Shown here: piece by piece, positions 1-6,458 of the stretch
Position numbering within the stretch: position 1 is the first letter of the stretch
Layout of the letters: every line of letters starts with the position of its first letter
Assembly (NCBI GenBank): GCA_947631285.1
Contig: CANRKS010000021.1
Location: 1-13,034 of the forward strand
Length of the DNA stretch: 13,034 nucleotides
From: an uncultured Bacilli bacterium
GTDB taxonomy: Bacteria > Bacillota_I > Bacilli_A > RF39 > UBA660
Direction of reading: 5' to 3'
Notes under the pieces: model-generated
What the model saw: only the letters and a program-made list of their open reading frames with translations
What the model was told of the DNA's origin: nothing
Databases searched by the model: none
Position numbers and translations under genes: made by a program

Positions 1-11
1 AACAATAATAG

Positions 12-1454
12 ATGGTTATGAATGAAGAAAATAGAAAGAAAATATTAATTGGAAGTATAATAGGTGTTGTAACTTTAGTAATTGTGGTAGTGGGTGCAAC
101 ATATGCCTTCTTTTCCTTAAATGTAAGTGGAGACGTCACCAACACTAATGTTGATATAGAAACAGGTAATGCTGATGTTGTAACAATAGAACAAGGTGCA
201 GAGAATATGCATATTAATTTAGCAGTATCCGATATGGCAGAAGATAATCCTAATAAAGCTTATTATGCTACAACTGTAGATAGTGAAAACTATAAATTAA
301 ATGAAGGAGATGGAACCTTAACATTTGCCACAGTAACTGGAACGAATAAAGAATCAAGTGATTGTACCGCTAAAGTAACAATCACAATGGATACAAGTAA
401 TGATTCCATGGGTAAAGTATTACAAAAAGGAGATGCTATATTATATATTACTTCTGGCAAAACAGAAGAAACAGTAGACTTATATGATTTACTAAGTGAA
501 GAAATACCAGCATCTGTAACAAAAGAAATAGAAGTAGAGTTAAGTGTCAGTGAAGATGCTGAAGCATCAATAGCAGGATACTTAAAGGTAAATAATACAG
601 AATCAGATCAATCATACCTAGCTGGTAAAACCTTAAATATCACAATAACAGTAGATAATTTATTATGTGGAGTAAATAATGATGATAAAGTAATAGAGTT
701 ATTACAAGAAAAAGGTAAGGCCACCTTTAAAGAAGAATCAGGAATGTATAGATTTGTCGGAACCAAAGACGAAGTGTTAAACAATTATATTTGTTTTGGC
801 ACAGATGATACAAATACCTGTCTAGAAACACCAGAAAATTATATGTACCGAATAATTGGGGTAACTTCATCAGATGATGAGGACCTAGGATTAAAAGCTA
901 ATCAATTGAAACTAATCAAAGCAACTCGACAAGATAGTCGACAATGGAATATTAACTATTACGCCAGTATTACATGGGATGCATCACCAATGCAAACATA
1001 TTTAAATACTACATTTTTAGAAGCAGTAAAGTGGGAAAGTCCAGATAAATGGAAAGGACTCATTTCCAGTCAAAAATGGTACAGCGGAGAATACATAACT
1101 ATTACACCAGGTTTCCCTGAACCACGGAGTGGTATGACAAAAACATATAAAATAGGGTTAATGTATGCGACTGATTATGTAAATGCCTATCAAGACAAAT
1201 CAACTGACAATTGGTTGCTTTTACAAAATGGATGGATTGGTAACAGTGGCCAATATTCGGAGTGGACGATGAGTAGGTATGGCAGGAACGGTAGTTGTTA
1301 TGCCACATGGTTTGTACAGACTGGCGAGAAAGGCTTGGGCCGGGGATGCTATACCAGTTCTAATGCAGTCCGCCCTGTCTTCTATGTATCGCCTAATGTA
1401 ACATTAACTGGTGAAGGAAATACTGATGACCCATTTATTATTCATTCATTATAA
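12..1454 (+). CDS. Surface/secreted protein with SipW-like N-terminal membrane segment and C-terminal '...AVRPVFY' domain
   Basis: Encodes 480 residues. A short basic cytoplasmic head (residues 1-10) precedes one hydrophobic segment (about 11-33) ending in GATYAFFS, which resembles the signal region of SipW/TasA-type exported proteins. Residues 35-215 look like a Thr/Asn/Asp-rich beta-sandwich exported domain. Residues about 225-480 form a second domain containing YMYRIIGV, NQLKLIKA, a WDASPMQTYLN segment, YKIGLMYATDYV, EWTMSRYG and a terminal AVRPVFYVSPNVTLTGEG. I recognise this from memory as a recurrent C-terminal domain in surface proteins of gut Bacilli, possibly DUF6273-like; its function is unknown. 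In-frame stops at 6-11 fix the start at ATG 12 or ATG 18. No good Shine-Dalgarno is visible in the few upstream bases. The last ~50 codons are far richer in G+C than the rest. A strong terminator follows at 1523. Confidence 0.75.
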   Translation: MVMNEENRKKILIGSIIGVVTLVIVVVGATYAFFSLNVSGDVTNTNVDIETGNADVVTIEQGAENMHINLAVSDMAEDNPNKAYYATTVDSENYKLNEGDGTLTFATVTGTNKESSDCTAKVTITMDTSNDSMGKVLQKGDAILYITSGKTEETVDLYDLLSEEIPASVTKEIEVELSVSEDAEASIAGYLKVNNTESDQSYLAGKTLNITITVDNLLCGVNNDDKVIELLQEKGKATFKEESGMYRFVGTKDEVLNNYICFGTDDTNTCLETPENYMYRIIGVTSSDDEDLGLKANQLKLIKATRQDSRQWNINYYASITWDASPMQTYLNTTFLEAVKWESPDKWKGLISSQKWYSGEYITITPGFPEPRSGMTKTYKIGLMYATDYVNAYQDKSTDNWLLLQNGWIGNSGQYSEWTMSRYGRNGSCYATWFVQTGEKGLGRGCYTSSNAVRPVFYVSPNVTLTGEGNTDDPFIIHSL

Positions 1455-1522
1455 TGCTAACTATTTGTCAAAATACCAAAATTTTAAGAATGAAATTATT
1501 ATTTATCAGTTTTGGAAAATTG

Positions 1523-1566
1523 AAATCTCTCAAAACCTTTATTTATAAAAGTTTGAGAGATTTTTA
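1523..1566 (+). terminator. Rho-independent terminator of the surface-protein gene
   Basis: A perfect 12-bp stem pairs 1523-1534 (AAATCTCTCAAA) with 1552-1563 and runs into TTTTT at 1561-1565. Four inner pairs (CTTT 1537-1540 with AAAG 1548-1551) can shorten the loop. It separates the surface-protein gene from the heat-shock gene. Confidence 0.85.
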
Positions 1567-1583
1567 AATTAACCTTTTAGGGT

Positions 1584-1635
1584 GTGGCTTGCAAATGGCA
1601 AGTCATCGAAAATCCGCTCGTTAGGCGTGAATTTT
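1584..1635 (+). other. Two tandem hairpins of unknown function
   Basis: The first stem pairs 1584-1592 with 1598-1606 (9 bp including two G-U pairs, 5-nt loop). The second pairs AAAAT 1609-1613 with ATTTT 1631-1635, has an inner CGC/GCG helix (1615-1617 with 1625-1627), and is interrupted by small bulges. The segment is richer in G+C than its surroundings and lies between a terminator and the hsp20 promoter, so no obvious transcript covers it. It could be a small-RNA remnant or an element of a past insertion. I could not match it to a known RNA family. Confidence 0.4.
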
Positions 1636-1665
1636 AATAAAGAAAAATGTGAAATTTTCATGAAA

Positions 1666-1692
1666 TTAGCACTCGGGTGTTGCAATTGCTAA
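1666..1692 (+). promoter_or_regulatory. CIRCE operator (HrcA binding site) of hsp20
   Basis: TTAGCACTC at 1666-1674, a 9-bp spacer, then AATTGCTAA at 1684-1692. The left arm is identical to the CIRCE consensus TTAGCACTC-N9-GAGTGCTAA; the right arm matches 7 of 9 bases and the spacing is exact. The right arm overlaps the -35 box, the expected geometry for repression by HrcA. CIRCE normally controls groESL and dnaK operons, so placement before a small heat-shock gene extends the HrcA regulon here. Confidence 0.8.
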
Positions 1693-1707
1693 AAATAGTG
1701 CTATAAT
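1680..1707 (+). promoter_or_regulatory. Sigma-A promoter of hsp20
   Basis: -35 TTGCAA (1680-1685), 16-bp spacer, -10 TATAAT (1702-1707, perfect consensus). The predicted start near 1714 leaves a leader of about 70 nt. The -35 box lies inside the CIRCE operator. Confidence 0.75.
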
Positions 1708-1715
1708 TATAAATG

Positions 1716-1740
1716 TAAAGGACATAAATTAAGTTCTTTA
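1716..1740 (+). other. Stem-loop at the 5' end of the hsp20 leader
   Basis: TAAAGGAC (1716-1723) pairs with GTTCTTTA (1733-1740): 8 bp with one G-U pair and a 9-nt loop. It starts within a few bases of the predicted transcription start, so it may protect the mRNA 5' end. The Shine-Dalgarno (1770-1774) is not inside it. Confidence 0.45.
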
Positions 1741-1784
1741 TGGGTATTATAATTATATGATTTAGAAAGAGGAGATGATATTAT

Positions 1785-2201
1785 ATGATGATGATACCAA
1801 GAAGAAATAGTTATGATTTATGGGAGGAATTATTTAAAGATCCATTTTTTGGAAATAGTGATAGTAAAGTAATGCGTACCGATATTAAAGAAAACAAGCA
1901 TGATTATAGCATTATAATGGATTTACCTGGATATGAAAAAGAAGATATTAAAGTTGATATTGAAGACGGTTATTTAAATGTTTCAGCTACCATGAATAAA
2001 GATAATGAAGAATCTGAAAAAGGTAAATTTGTAAGAAGAGAAAGATATTTTGGCGAATGTTCAAGAAGCTTTTACATCGGAGAAGATGTAAAAGAAGAAG
2101 ATATTAAAGCATCATTTAAAAATGGTACTTTAACTCTTACTGTTCCTAAAGTTGAAGAAACTAAAGAAATACCTTCTAAAAAATATATTGATATTGATTA
2201 A
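1785..2201 (+). CDS. Small heat-shock protein, Hsp20/alpha-crystallin family
   Basis: A 138-residue cytosolic holdase chaperone that binds unfolding proteins without ATP and passes them to DnaK/ClpB-type machines (family knowledge). The N-terminal arm MMMIPRRNSYDLWEELFKDPFF (about 1-22) is typical. The alpha-crystallin domain spans about 30-122, with the MDLPGYEKEDIKVDIEDGYL core and a terminal GTLTLTVPK motif. A C-terminal tail with Ile-Pro and Ile-Asp-Ile residues may supply the oligomer contact. Length fits the bacterial family. Three ATGs in a row (1785, 1788, 1791) follow AGGAG at 1770-1774; the first is kept. It is a single-gene unit between a CIRCE-regulated promoter and a terminator, consistent with heat induction through HrcA. 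Confidence 0.95.
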   Translation: MMMIPRRNSYDLWEELFKDPFFGNSDSKVMRTDIKENKHDYSIIMDLPGYEKEDIKVDIEDGYLNVSATMNKDNEESEKGKFVRRERYFGECSRSFYIGEDVKEEDIKASFKNGTLTLTVPKVEETKEIPSKKYIDID

Positions 2202-2227
2202 TTAAAAGCACCATCTGGTGCTTTTAA
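2202..2227 (+). terminator. Terminator of hsp20
   Basis: An 11-bp perfect stem, TTAAAAGCACC (2202-2212) with GGTGCTTTTAA (2217-2227), around a 4-nt loop ATCT. It begins directly after the hsp20 stop codon. The stem contains its own A and T runs, so it may act in both directions. Confidence 0.8.
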
Positions 2228-2239
2228 AATGTTTTAAAA

Positions 2240-2247
2240 CATAAAAT
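2240..2247 (+). promoter_or_regulatory. Possible sigma-E-type -10 box before sigK
   Basis: CATAAAAT matches the mother-cell sigma-E -10 consensus CATACAAT at 7 of 8 positions. In Bacillus, sigK is transcribed by sigma-E with SpoIIID. I see no convincing -35 ATA element at the right distance. Transcription starting near 2254 would leave a leader of only about 11 nt, so this is tentative. Confidence 0.3.
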
Positions 2248-2264
2248 TAATGAGGGGTAGTTTT

Positions 2265-2960
2265 ATGTTTTTAAATTTAATTAATATTGTTAAAGGAATG
2301 TTATTTTTTACTGGTAGTTATGGTAATAATGTTTTTCCACCTCCTTTATCTTGTGAAGAAGAAGAAAAATATGTTGATCTTATGTTAAAGGGAGATGCTA
2401 ATGCCAGAAATATTTTAATTGAACATAACTTAAGATTAGTGGCTCATATAGTTAAAAAATTTGATAGTAAAAGTGCCGATACAGATGATTTAATTAGTAT
2501 TGGGACGATTGGTTTAATTAAAGGAATTGATACTTATAAGAAAACACCTAAAGTAAAAATTACAACTTATGCTGCTAGATGTATTCAAAATGAAATATTA
2601 ATGTATTATCGTAGTAATAAGAAAAATCAATTTACTGTTTCTTTAAATGATTCCATTGGTTATGATAAAGAAGGAAATGAAATTAATTTAGTTGATCTTT
2701 TAGAAGATAAGAAAGAAGATATATTAGATACTATTCAAATTAAAGATAATATTGCTCTTTTAAATAAATATATGGATAAGTTAAGTAAAAGAGAAAAAGA
2801 AATTATTATTAAAAGATATGGACTTAATAATGAGAAAGATTTAACGCAAAAAGAAATTGCTAAAATGTTGGGTATTTCACGCAGTTATGTTTCTCGAATT
2901 GAAAAGAGAGCTTTAACGAAAATTTTAAGAGAATTTATTAAAAACAAGAATAATTTCTAA
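2265..2960 (+). CDS. sigK: RNA polymerase mother-cell sporulation sigma factor, pro-sigma-K
   Basis: A 231-residue sigma-70 family factor directing late mother-cell gene expression (coat and lysis genes). The N-terminus MFLNLINIVKGMLFFTGS is hydrophobic and aligns with the sigma-K pro-sequence that SpoIVFB removes; cleavage is expected just before YGNN, matching the YVKNN junction of B. subtilis. Region 2 (about 50-120) has IEHNLRLVAHIVKKF, DLISIGTIGLIKGI and TYAARCIQNEILM; region 4 (about 170-225) has the DNA-binding helices TQKEIAKMLGISRSYVSRIEKRAL. The IEHNLRLVAHIVKKF and SRSYVSRIEKRA signatures favour sigma-K over sigma-E. An in-frame ATG at 2250 exists, but AGGGG at 2253-2257 lies 7 nt before ATG 2265, so the latter is chosen. 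The reading frame is intact, with no skin-type insertion. Confidence 0.9.
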   Translation: MFLNLINIVKGMLFFTGSYGNNVFPPPLSCEEEEKYVDLMLKGDANARNILIEHNLRLVAHIVKKFDSKSADTDDLISIGTIGLIKGIDTYKKTPKVKITTYAARCIQNEILMYYRSNKKNQFTVSLNDSIGYDKEGNEINLVDLLEDKKEDILDTIQIKDNIALLNKYMDKLSKREKEIIIKRYGLNNEKDLTQKEIAKMLGISRSYVSRIEKRALTKILREFIKNKNNF

Positions 2961-2967
2961 AAGATTA

Positions 2968-2989
2968 GGGTGCAAAACCCCCTTTTTTT
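2968..2989 (+). terminator. Weak terminator after sigK
   Basis: A short stem, GGGT (2968-2971) with ACCC (2977-2980), is followed by two more C and a T7 run (2983-2989). The stem is short, so termination may be partial. The T-run lies inside the region of the polA promoter. Confidence 0.45.
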
Positions 2990-2992
2990 CGT

Positions 2993-2998
2993 TATAAT
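2993..2998 (+). promoter_or_regulatory. -10 box of a polA promoter
   Basis: A perfect TATAAT at 2993-2998. No good -35 is visible at 16-18 bp (GTGCAA is the nearest). The start would fall near 3005, leaving a leader of only about 12 nt before ATG 3017. Confidence 0.4.
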
Positions 2999-3016
2999 AG
3001 TAAATAGGTGGTAATG

Positions 3017-5572
3017 ATGAAAAAGGTAGTTTTAGTTGATGGTAATAATTTATTATTTCGTTCTTATTATGCAACAGCTTATACAGGTTCTATATTAAGA
3101 AATAGTAAAGGCTTTCCAACCAATGCCTTATATGGGTTTGTAGGCATGATTAATAAAATAATAACGGAAGAAGAACCAGAATATATGGTAGTAGCTTTTG
3201 ATATTGGTAAAAACTTTCGTAAAGAAAAATATGACTTTTATAAAGAAGGAAGAAGTGCTACTCCGGAAGAATTAAAAATGCAAATGCCGGCAGCGAGAGA
3301 AATCCTAAAAGCTATGGGTATTAGTTATCGTGAACTTGCTCCTTATGAAGCTGATGATATAATTGGGACGATTGCAAATGCCGCTGAACAAGATCCTGAA
3401 TATTATTGTCTTATTGTTTCCAGTGATAAAGATTTATTACAATTAATAAGTGAAGAAACCGATATTAAACTTTTAAAACAAACAGGTTTTATTCGTTACA
3501 ACGAATCTTCTTTTAAAAAAGATTATGGTATTGATCCTCTTAAAATTATTGATTTAAAGTCCTTAATGGGTGATTCATCAGATAATATTCCTGGTGTTAA
3601 GGGAATTGGAGAAAAGACAGCTTTAAAATTATTACAAGAATATGGTTCTTTAGATGGCATATATGAAAATATTGACAAAATAAAAGGTAAAACGCAAGAA
3701 AAATTAATTCAAGATAAAGAAAATGCTTATATGAGTTATGAACTAGCTACTATTTATAGAAAAGTACCAATGGAAATTAATTTTGAAGATTTTAAATATA
3801 CAGGTCCTAATATTATAGAATTAAAAAAAGTTTATGAAGAATTAGAATTTTATTCAATGTTAAAAAATATGGCGATTAAAACTTTAGAACCCAAAGAAAA
3901 TGTCTATAAAGTTATTGAAGATATTAATGATTTAAAATTAGATTCTGTAGTGGCTTTTTACTTAGAAGTTAGTGATATTAATTATCATAAAGGAAAGATT
4001 GTTGCTTTAAGTATAACCGATAAGTTTAATACTTATTATATTCCTCCCCATTTAGCTATTTCTGCTTTAGAAAAACTAGAAGATAAAAAAGTCCTTACTT
4101 ATGATCTTAAAAAAGCTTTAGTAGTTACTAACTTAGATATTCCTTGTACTTTAGATTTAATGGTTGCCTCTTATTTAATCGACTATCCGGCCAGTTTAGA
4201 TATTACTAAATTAATGAAATATTTAAATGAAGATATAATATCTTATGAAACTTTAAGTAAAACTAATTTTGCCAATATTAAAGATATTGTTACACTAAAA
4301 AGTAAGTTTATTTTTGAAAATGCTTCTAAAATAGAAGAAATGGTTAAAGAAGATGAGCAAGAAGATATTCTTAATAATATTGAAATGCCTTTAATTAAAG
4401 TATTAGCTATGATGGAAAAAAATGGCTTTAAATTTGAAGAAAGAGCTTTAGAAGAAATGCGCAAAGAAGTTACTCATAATATTGAAAGAGTAAGTAATGA
4501 TATATATGATTTAAGTGGAGTCAAGTTTAATATTTCTAGTCCTAAACAACTAGGAGAAGTTTTATTTGAAAAGTTACAAATTGGCAAAAGTAAAAAAATG
4601 AATCGTGGTTATAAAACTGATATTAAAACTTTACAAAAATTTGTTGATGTTCATCCTATTGTTAATAAAGTTTTTGAATACCGAAACTTAACTAAATTAT
4701 TGAGTACTTATATTGAAGCTTTACCAGAATATGTGCTACCTGATGGCAAAATTCATACTATCTTTAATCAAACCTTAACTAGAACTGGTCGTCTTTCTTC
4801 CATGGAACCTAACTTGCAAAATATTCCTGCGCGAGAAGAATATGGTAAAAAGGTAAGAATAGCTTTTGTTCCTACTAATGATTTAATATTAAGTGCTGAT
4901 TATTCGCAAATTGAACTACGTATTTTAGCGCATATTTCTGAATGTCAAGAATTAATTGATGCTTTTAATAATGATGAAGATATTCATACTAAGGTGGCTG
5001 CAGATATTCATGGTATTTCTGAACAGGAAGTAACTAAACAAATGCGGAGTATGGCGAAAGCTGTTATATTTGGTATTGTATATGGAATTAGTGGATTTGG
5101 TTTAGGAGAGAATTTAAATATATCAAGATCGGAGGCTAATAAATTTATTGAAAAATATTATGAGCTTTATCCGGGTGTTAAAAACTATATGACTAATATT
5201 GTTTCTTATGCTCATGAACATGGTTATGTTAAAACGATGTTTGGACGGATGCGAAAAATAAATGAACTTAAAGATACTAATTTTAGAACGAGAGCCATGG
5301 GAGAGAGAATGGCCCTTAATACACCAATTCAAGGTACTAGTGCAGATATTATGAAAATGGCTATGATTAAAGTAGCCCAAAAAATTGCGGAAAATAATTT
5401 AGAAAGTAAATTAATTTTACAAGTTCATGATGAAATAATTATTGATGCTAAAAAAGAAGAAGTTCCGAAGTTAAAAGAAATATTATATGATGCGATGGAA
5501 AATGTTGTTAAACTTAGTGTTCCTTTAAAAATTGATATTAATACCGGTGTTAATTGGTATGATGCAAAATAG
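3017..5572 (+). CDS. polA: DNA polymerase I (5'-nuclease active, proofreading site apparently lost)
   Basis: An 851-residue family A DNA polymerase for Okazaki-primer removal and repair synthesis. The 5'-nuclease domain (about 1-290) shows VDGNNLLFRSYYA, APYEADDIIG, SSDKDLLQLI and the H3TH segment DSSDNIPGVKGIGEKTA. The central 3'-5' exonuclease-like domain has VAFYLEV where active enzymes have FDTET, so the first catalytic Asp is absent, as in Bacillus-type enzymes. The polymerase domain has TRTGRLSS and NLQNIP, motif A ADYSQIELR with catalytic Asp628, the O-helix RSMAKAVIFGIVYG (Phe at the nucleotide-discriminating site), and motif C VHDE with Asp805. GTG 3008 and ATG 3014 are in frame upstream, but AGGTGG (3006-3011) best serves ATG 3017, which gives the usual MKKVVLVDGNN start. 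mutM follows, as in B. subtilis. Confidence 0.97.
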   Translation: MKKVVLVDGNNLLFRSYYATAYTGSILRNSKGFPTNALYGFVGMINKIITEEEPEYMVVAFDIGKNFRKEKYDFYKEGRSATPEELKMQMPAAREILKAMGISYRELAPYEADDIIGTIANAAEQDPEYYCLIVSSDKDLLQLISEETDIKLLKQTGFIRYNESSFKKDYGIDPLKIIDLKSLMGDSSDNIPGVKGIGEKTALKLLQEYGSLDGIYENIDKIKGKTQEKLIQDKENAYMSYELATIYRKVPMEINFEDFKYTGPNIIELKKVYEELEFYSMLKNMAIKTLEPKENVYKVIEDINDLKLDSVVAFYLEVSDINYHKGKIVALSITDKFNTYYIPPHLAISALEKLEDKKVLTYDLKKALVVTNLDIPCTLDLMVASYLIDYPASLDITKLMKYLNEDIISYETLSKTNFANIKDIVTLKSKFIFENASKIEEMVKEDEQEDILNNIEMPLIKVLAMMEKNGFKFEERALEEMRKEVTHNIERVSNDIYDLSGVKFNISSPKQLGEVLFEKLQIGKSKKMNRGYKTDIKTLQKFVDVHPIVNKVFEYRNLTKLLSTYIEALPEYVLPDGKIHTIFNQTLTRTGRLSSMEPNLQNIPAREEYGKKVRIAFVPTNDLILSADYSQIELRILAHISECQELIDAFNNDEDIHTKVAADIHGISEQEVTKQMRSMAKAVIFGIVYGISGFGLGENLNISRSEANKFIEKYYELYPGVKNYMTNIVSYAHEHGYVKTMFGRMRKINELKDTNFRTRAMGERMALNTPIQGTSADIMKMAMIKVAQKIAENNLESKLILQVHDEIIIDAKKEEVPKLKEILYDAMENVVKLSVPLKIDINTGVNWYDAK

Positions 5573-5588
5573 GTAAAAGCTTTTACCT
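5571..5588. repeat. Perfect 18-bp palindrome over the polA stop codon
   Basis: AGGTAAAAGCTTTTACCT is a perfect palindrome whose first two bases are the last two of the polA TAG stop. As RNA it can form a 7-bp stem with an AGCT loop, but no T-run follows, so it is not a standard terminator. It may be an mRNA 3'-end structure or a binding site for a dimeric protein. Confidence 0.7.
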
Positions 5589-5609
5589 AATCCTTAATCG
5601 TGATAAAAT
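5582..5609 (+). promoter_or_regulatory. Possible promoter of the mutM-cca-dnaD-nth operon
   Basis: -35-like TTTACC (5582-5587), 16-bp spacer, -10-like TAAAAT (5604-5609). Each box has at least one mismatch and the -35 box overlaps the palindrome, so the call is weak; co-transcription from polA is equally possible. Confidence 0.3.
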
Positions 5610-5630
5610 AAATAATGAAGGTGAGTGAAA

Positions 5631-6449
5631 GTGCCAGAATTAGCGGAAGTAGAAACTGTTAGAAATACTTTAAAGAAAAGAATTTTACATAAAAAAATAG
5701 TAGATGTTAAGATCATTTATGGAAATATTATTCAAAATGATTTAGAGGAATTTAAAAAAGCTTTAATTAATAATGAATTTAAGGATATTAAAAGAGTAGG
5801 TAAATGGCTTTTATTTGAATTAAATGATTATTATTTATTAAGTCATTTAAGAATGGAAGGTAAATATTTTATTAAAAATAGAGAAGAAGAAGTTCTTAAA
5901 CATGAACATGTTATTATTACATTTGCGGATCATACGGATTTAAGATATCATGATACTCGTAAATTTGGTCGCATGAAAATAGTTAAAAAAGAAGATTTAA
6001 AAAATACTAAAGAAATAAGTAAACAAGGAAAAGAACCACTAGATCCAAGCTTAACTAGTTCTTATTTACAAACAAAATTTAAAAATAAAAAAGGCCCTAT
6101 TAAAACGATTTTACTTGATCAAGAGATAATTAGTGGCCTTGGCAATATTTATGCTAATGAAGTTTTATTTGCCTCTAAAATAAACCCTTTAAAATGCGCT
6201 AATACTTTAACGAAAGAAGAATGTGAAAGAATTATTATGACGGCGAATAAAATAATAAAAAAGGCTATTGAAATGGGAGGAACAACTATTAGAAGTTATA
6301 CTTCTAGTCTAGGCGTAACTGGTCATTATCAAGATTATTTATGTGTTCATAAAAAAGAAGGAGATCCTTGTCCTATCTGTGGATGTTTAATAGAGAAAAT
6401 AAAAATTGGTGGACGTAGTACTTACTTTTGTCCCAACTGCCAAAAATAG
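5631..6449 (+). CDS. mutM: Formamidopyrimidine-DNA glycosylase (Fpg/MutM)
   Basis: A 272-residue bifunctional glycosylase/AP lyase that removes 8-oxoguanine and FapyG in base-excision repair. The enzyme uses its N-terminal proline as nucleophile, so the protein must begin Met-Pro-Glu. That fixes the start at GTG 5631 (M-PELAEVETV), with AAGGTGA at 5618-5624, not at the in-frame GTG 5625. Other signatures are the GKWLLFEL and LLSHLRMEGKY strands (catalytic-site lysine region), the H2TH segment ISGLGNIYANEVLFASKI, and a C-terminal zinc finger with Cys247, Cys250, Cys267 and Cys270 and the DNA-contact Arg262 in GGRSTYFC. It is the first gene of a tight cluster with cca, 9 nt downstream. Confidence 0.96.
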   Translation: MPELAEVETVRNTLKKRILHKKIVDVKIIYGNIIQNDLEEFKKALINNEFKDIKRVGKWLLFELNDYYLLSHLRMEGKYFIKNREEEVLKHEHVIITFADHTDLRYHDTRKFGRMKIVKKEDLKNTKEISKQGKEPLDPSLTSSYLQTKFKNKKGPIKTILLDQEIISGLGNIYANEVLFASKINPLKCANTLTKEECERIIMTANKIIKKAIEMGGTTIRSYTSSLGVTGHYQDYLCVHKKEGDPCPICGCLIEKIKIGGRSTYFCPNCQK

Positions 6450-6458
6450 AGGAGAATT

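Larger units (their letters stand above)
1455..1784. other. Gene-free stretch: terminator, tandem hairpins, CIRCE, promoter, leader
   Basis: I find no credible gene in these 330 bases. From left to right they hold an A+T-rich tail after the surface-protein gene, a rho-independent terminator (1523-1566), two adjacent hairpins of unknown role (1584-1635), a CIRCE operator (1666-1692) interlocked with a sigma-A promoter (1680-1707), and the roughly 70-nt leader of hsp20 with its own stem-loop (1716-1740). Confidence 0.8.

Noticed and set aside
1102..1308. Minus-strand ORF of 68 codons inside the surface-protein gene
   Set aside because: Antisense shadow of a gene with a clear protein signature; no recognisable motif of its own.
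1620..1626. GTTAGGC resembles the R' box of an integron attC site
   Set aside because: No matching RYYYAAC partner box lies at a suitable distance, there is no integrase, and a seven-base match is weak evidence.
1660..1692. Ten-codon ORF beginning ATGAAATTAGCA
   Set aside because: It coincides with the CIRCE operator and promoter, upstream of the predicted transcription start, and has no ribosome binding site.
4243..4464. Minus-strand ORF inside polA
   Set aside because: Shadow of the polA reading frame, with low-complexity Ser/Ile/Leu content produced by A+T-rich codons.
5123..5380. Minus-strand ORF inside polA
   Set aside because: It lies opposite conserved polymerase motifs and shows no domain or ribosome binding site.
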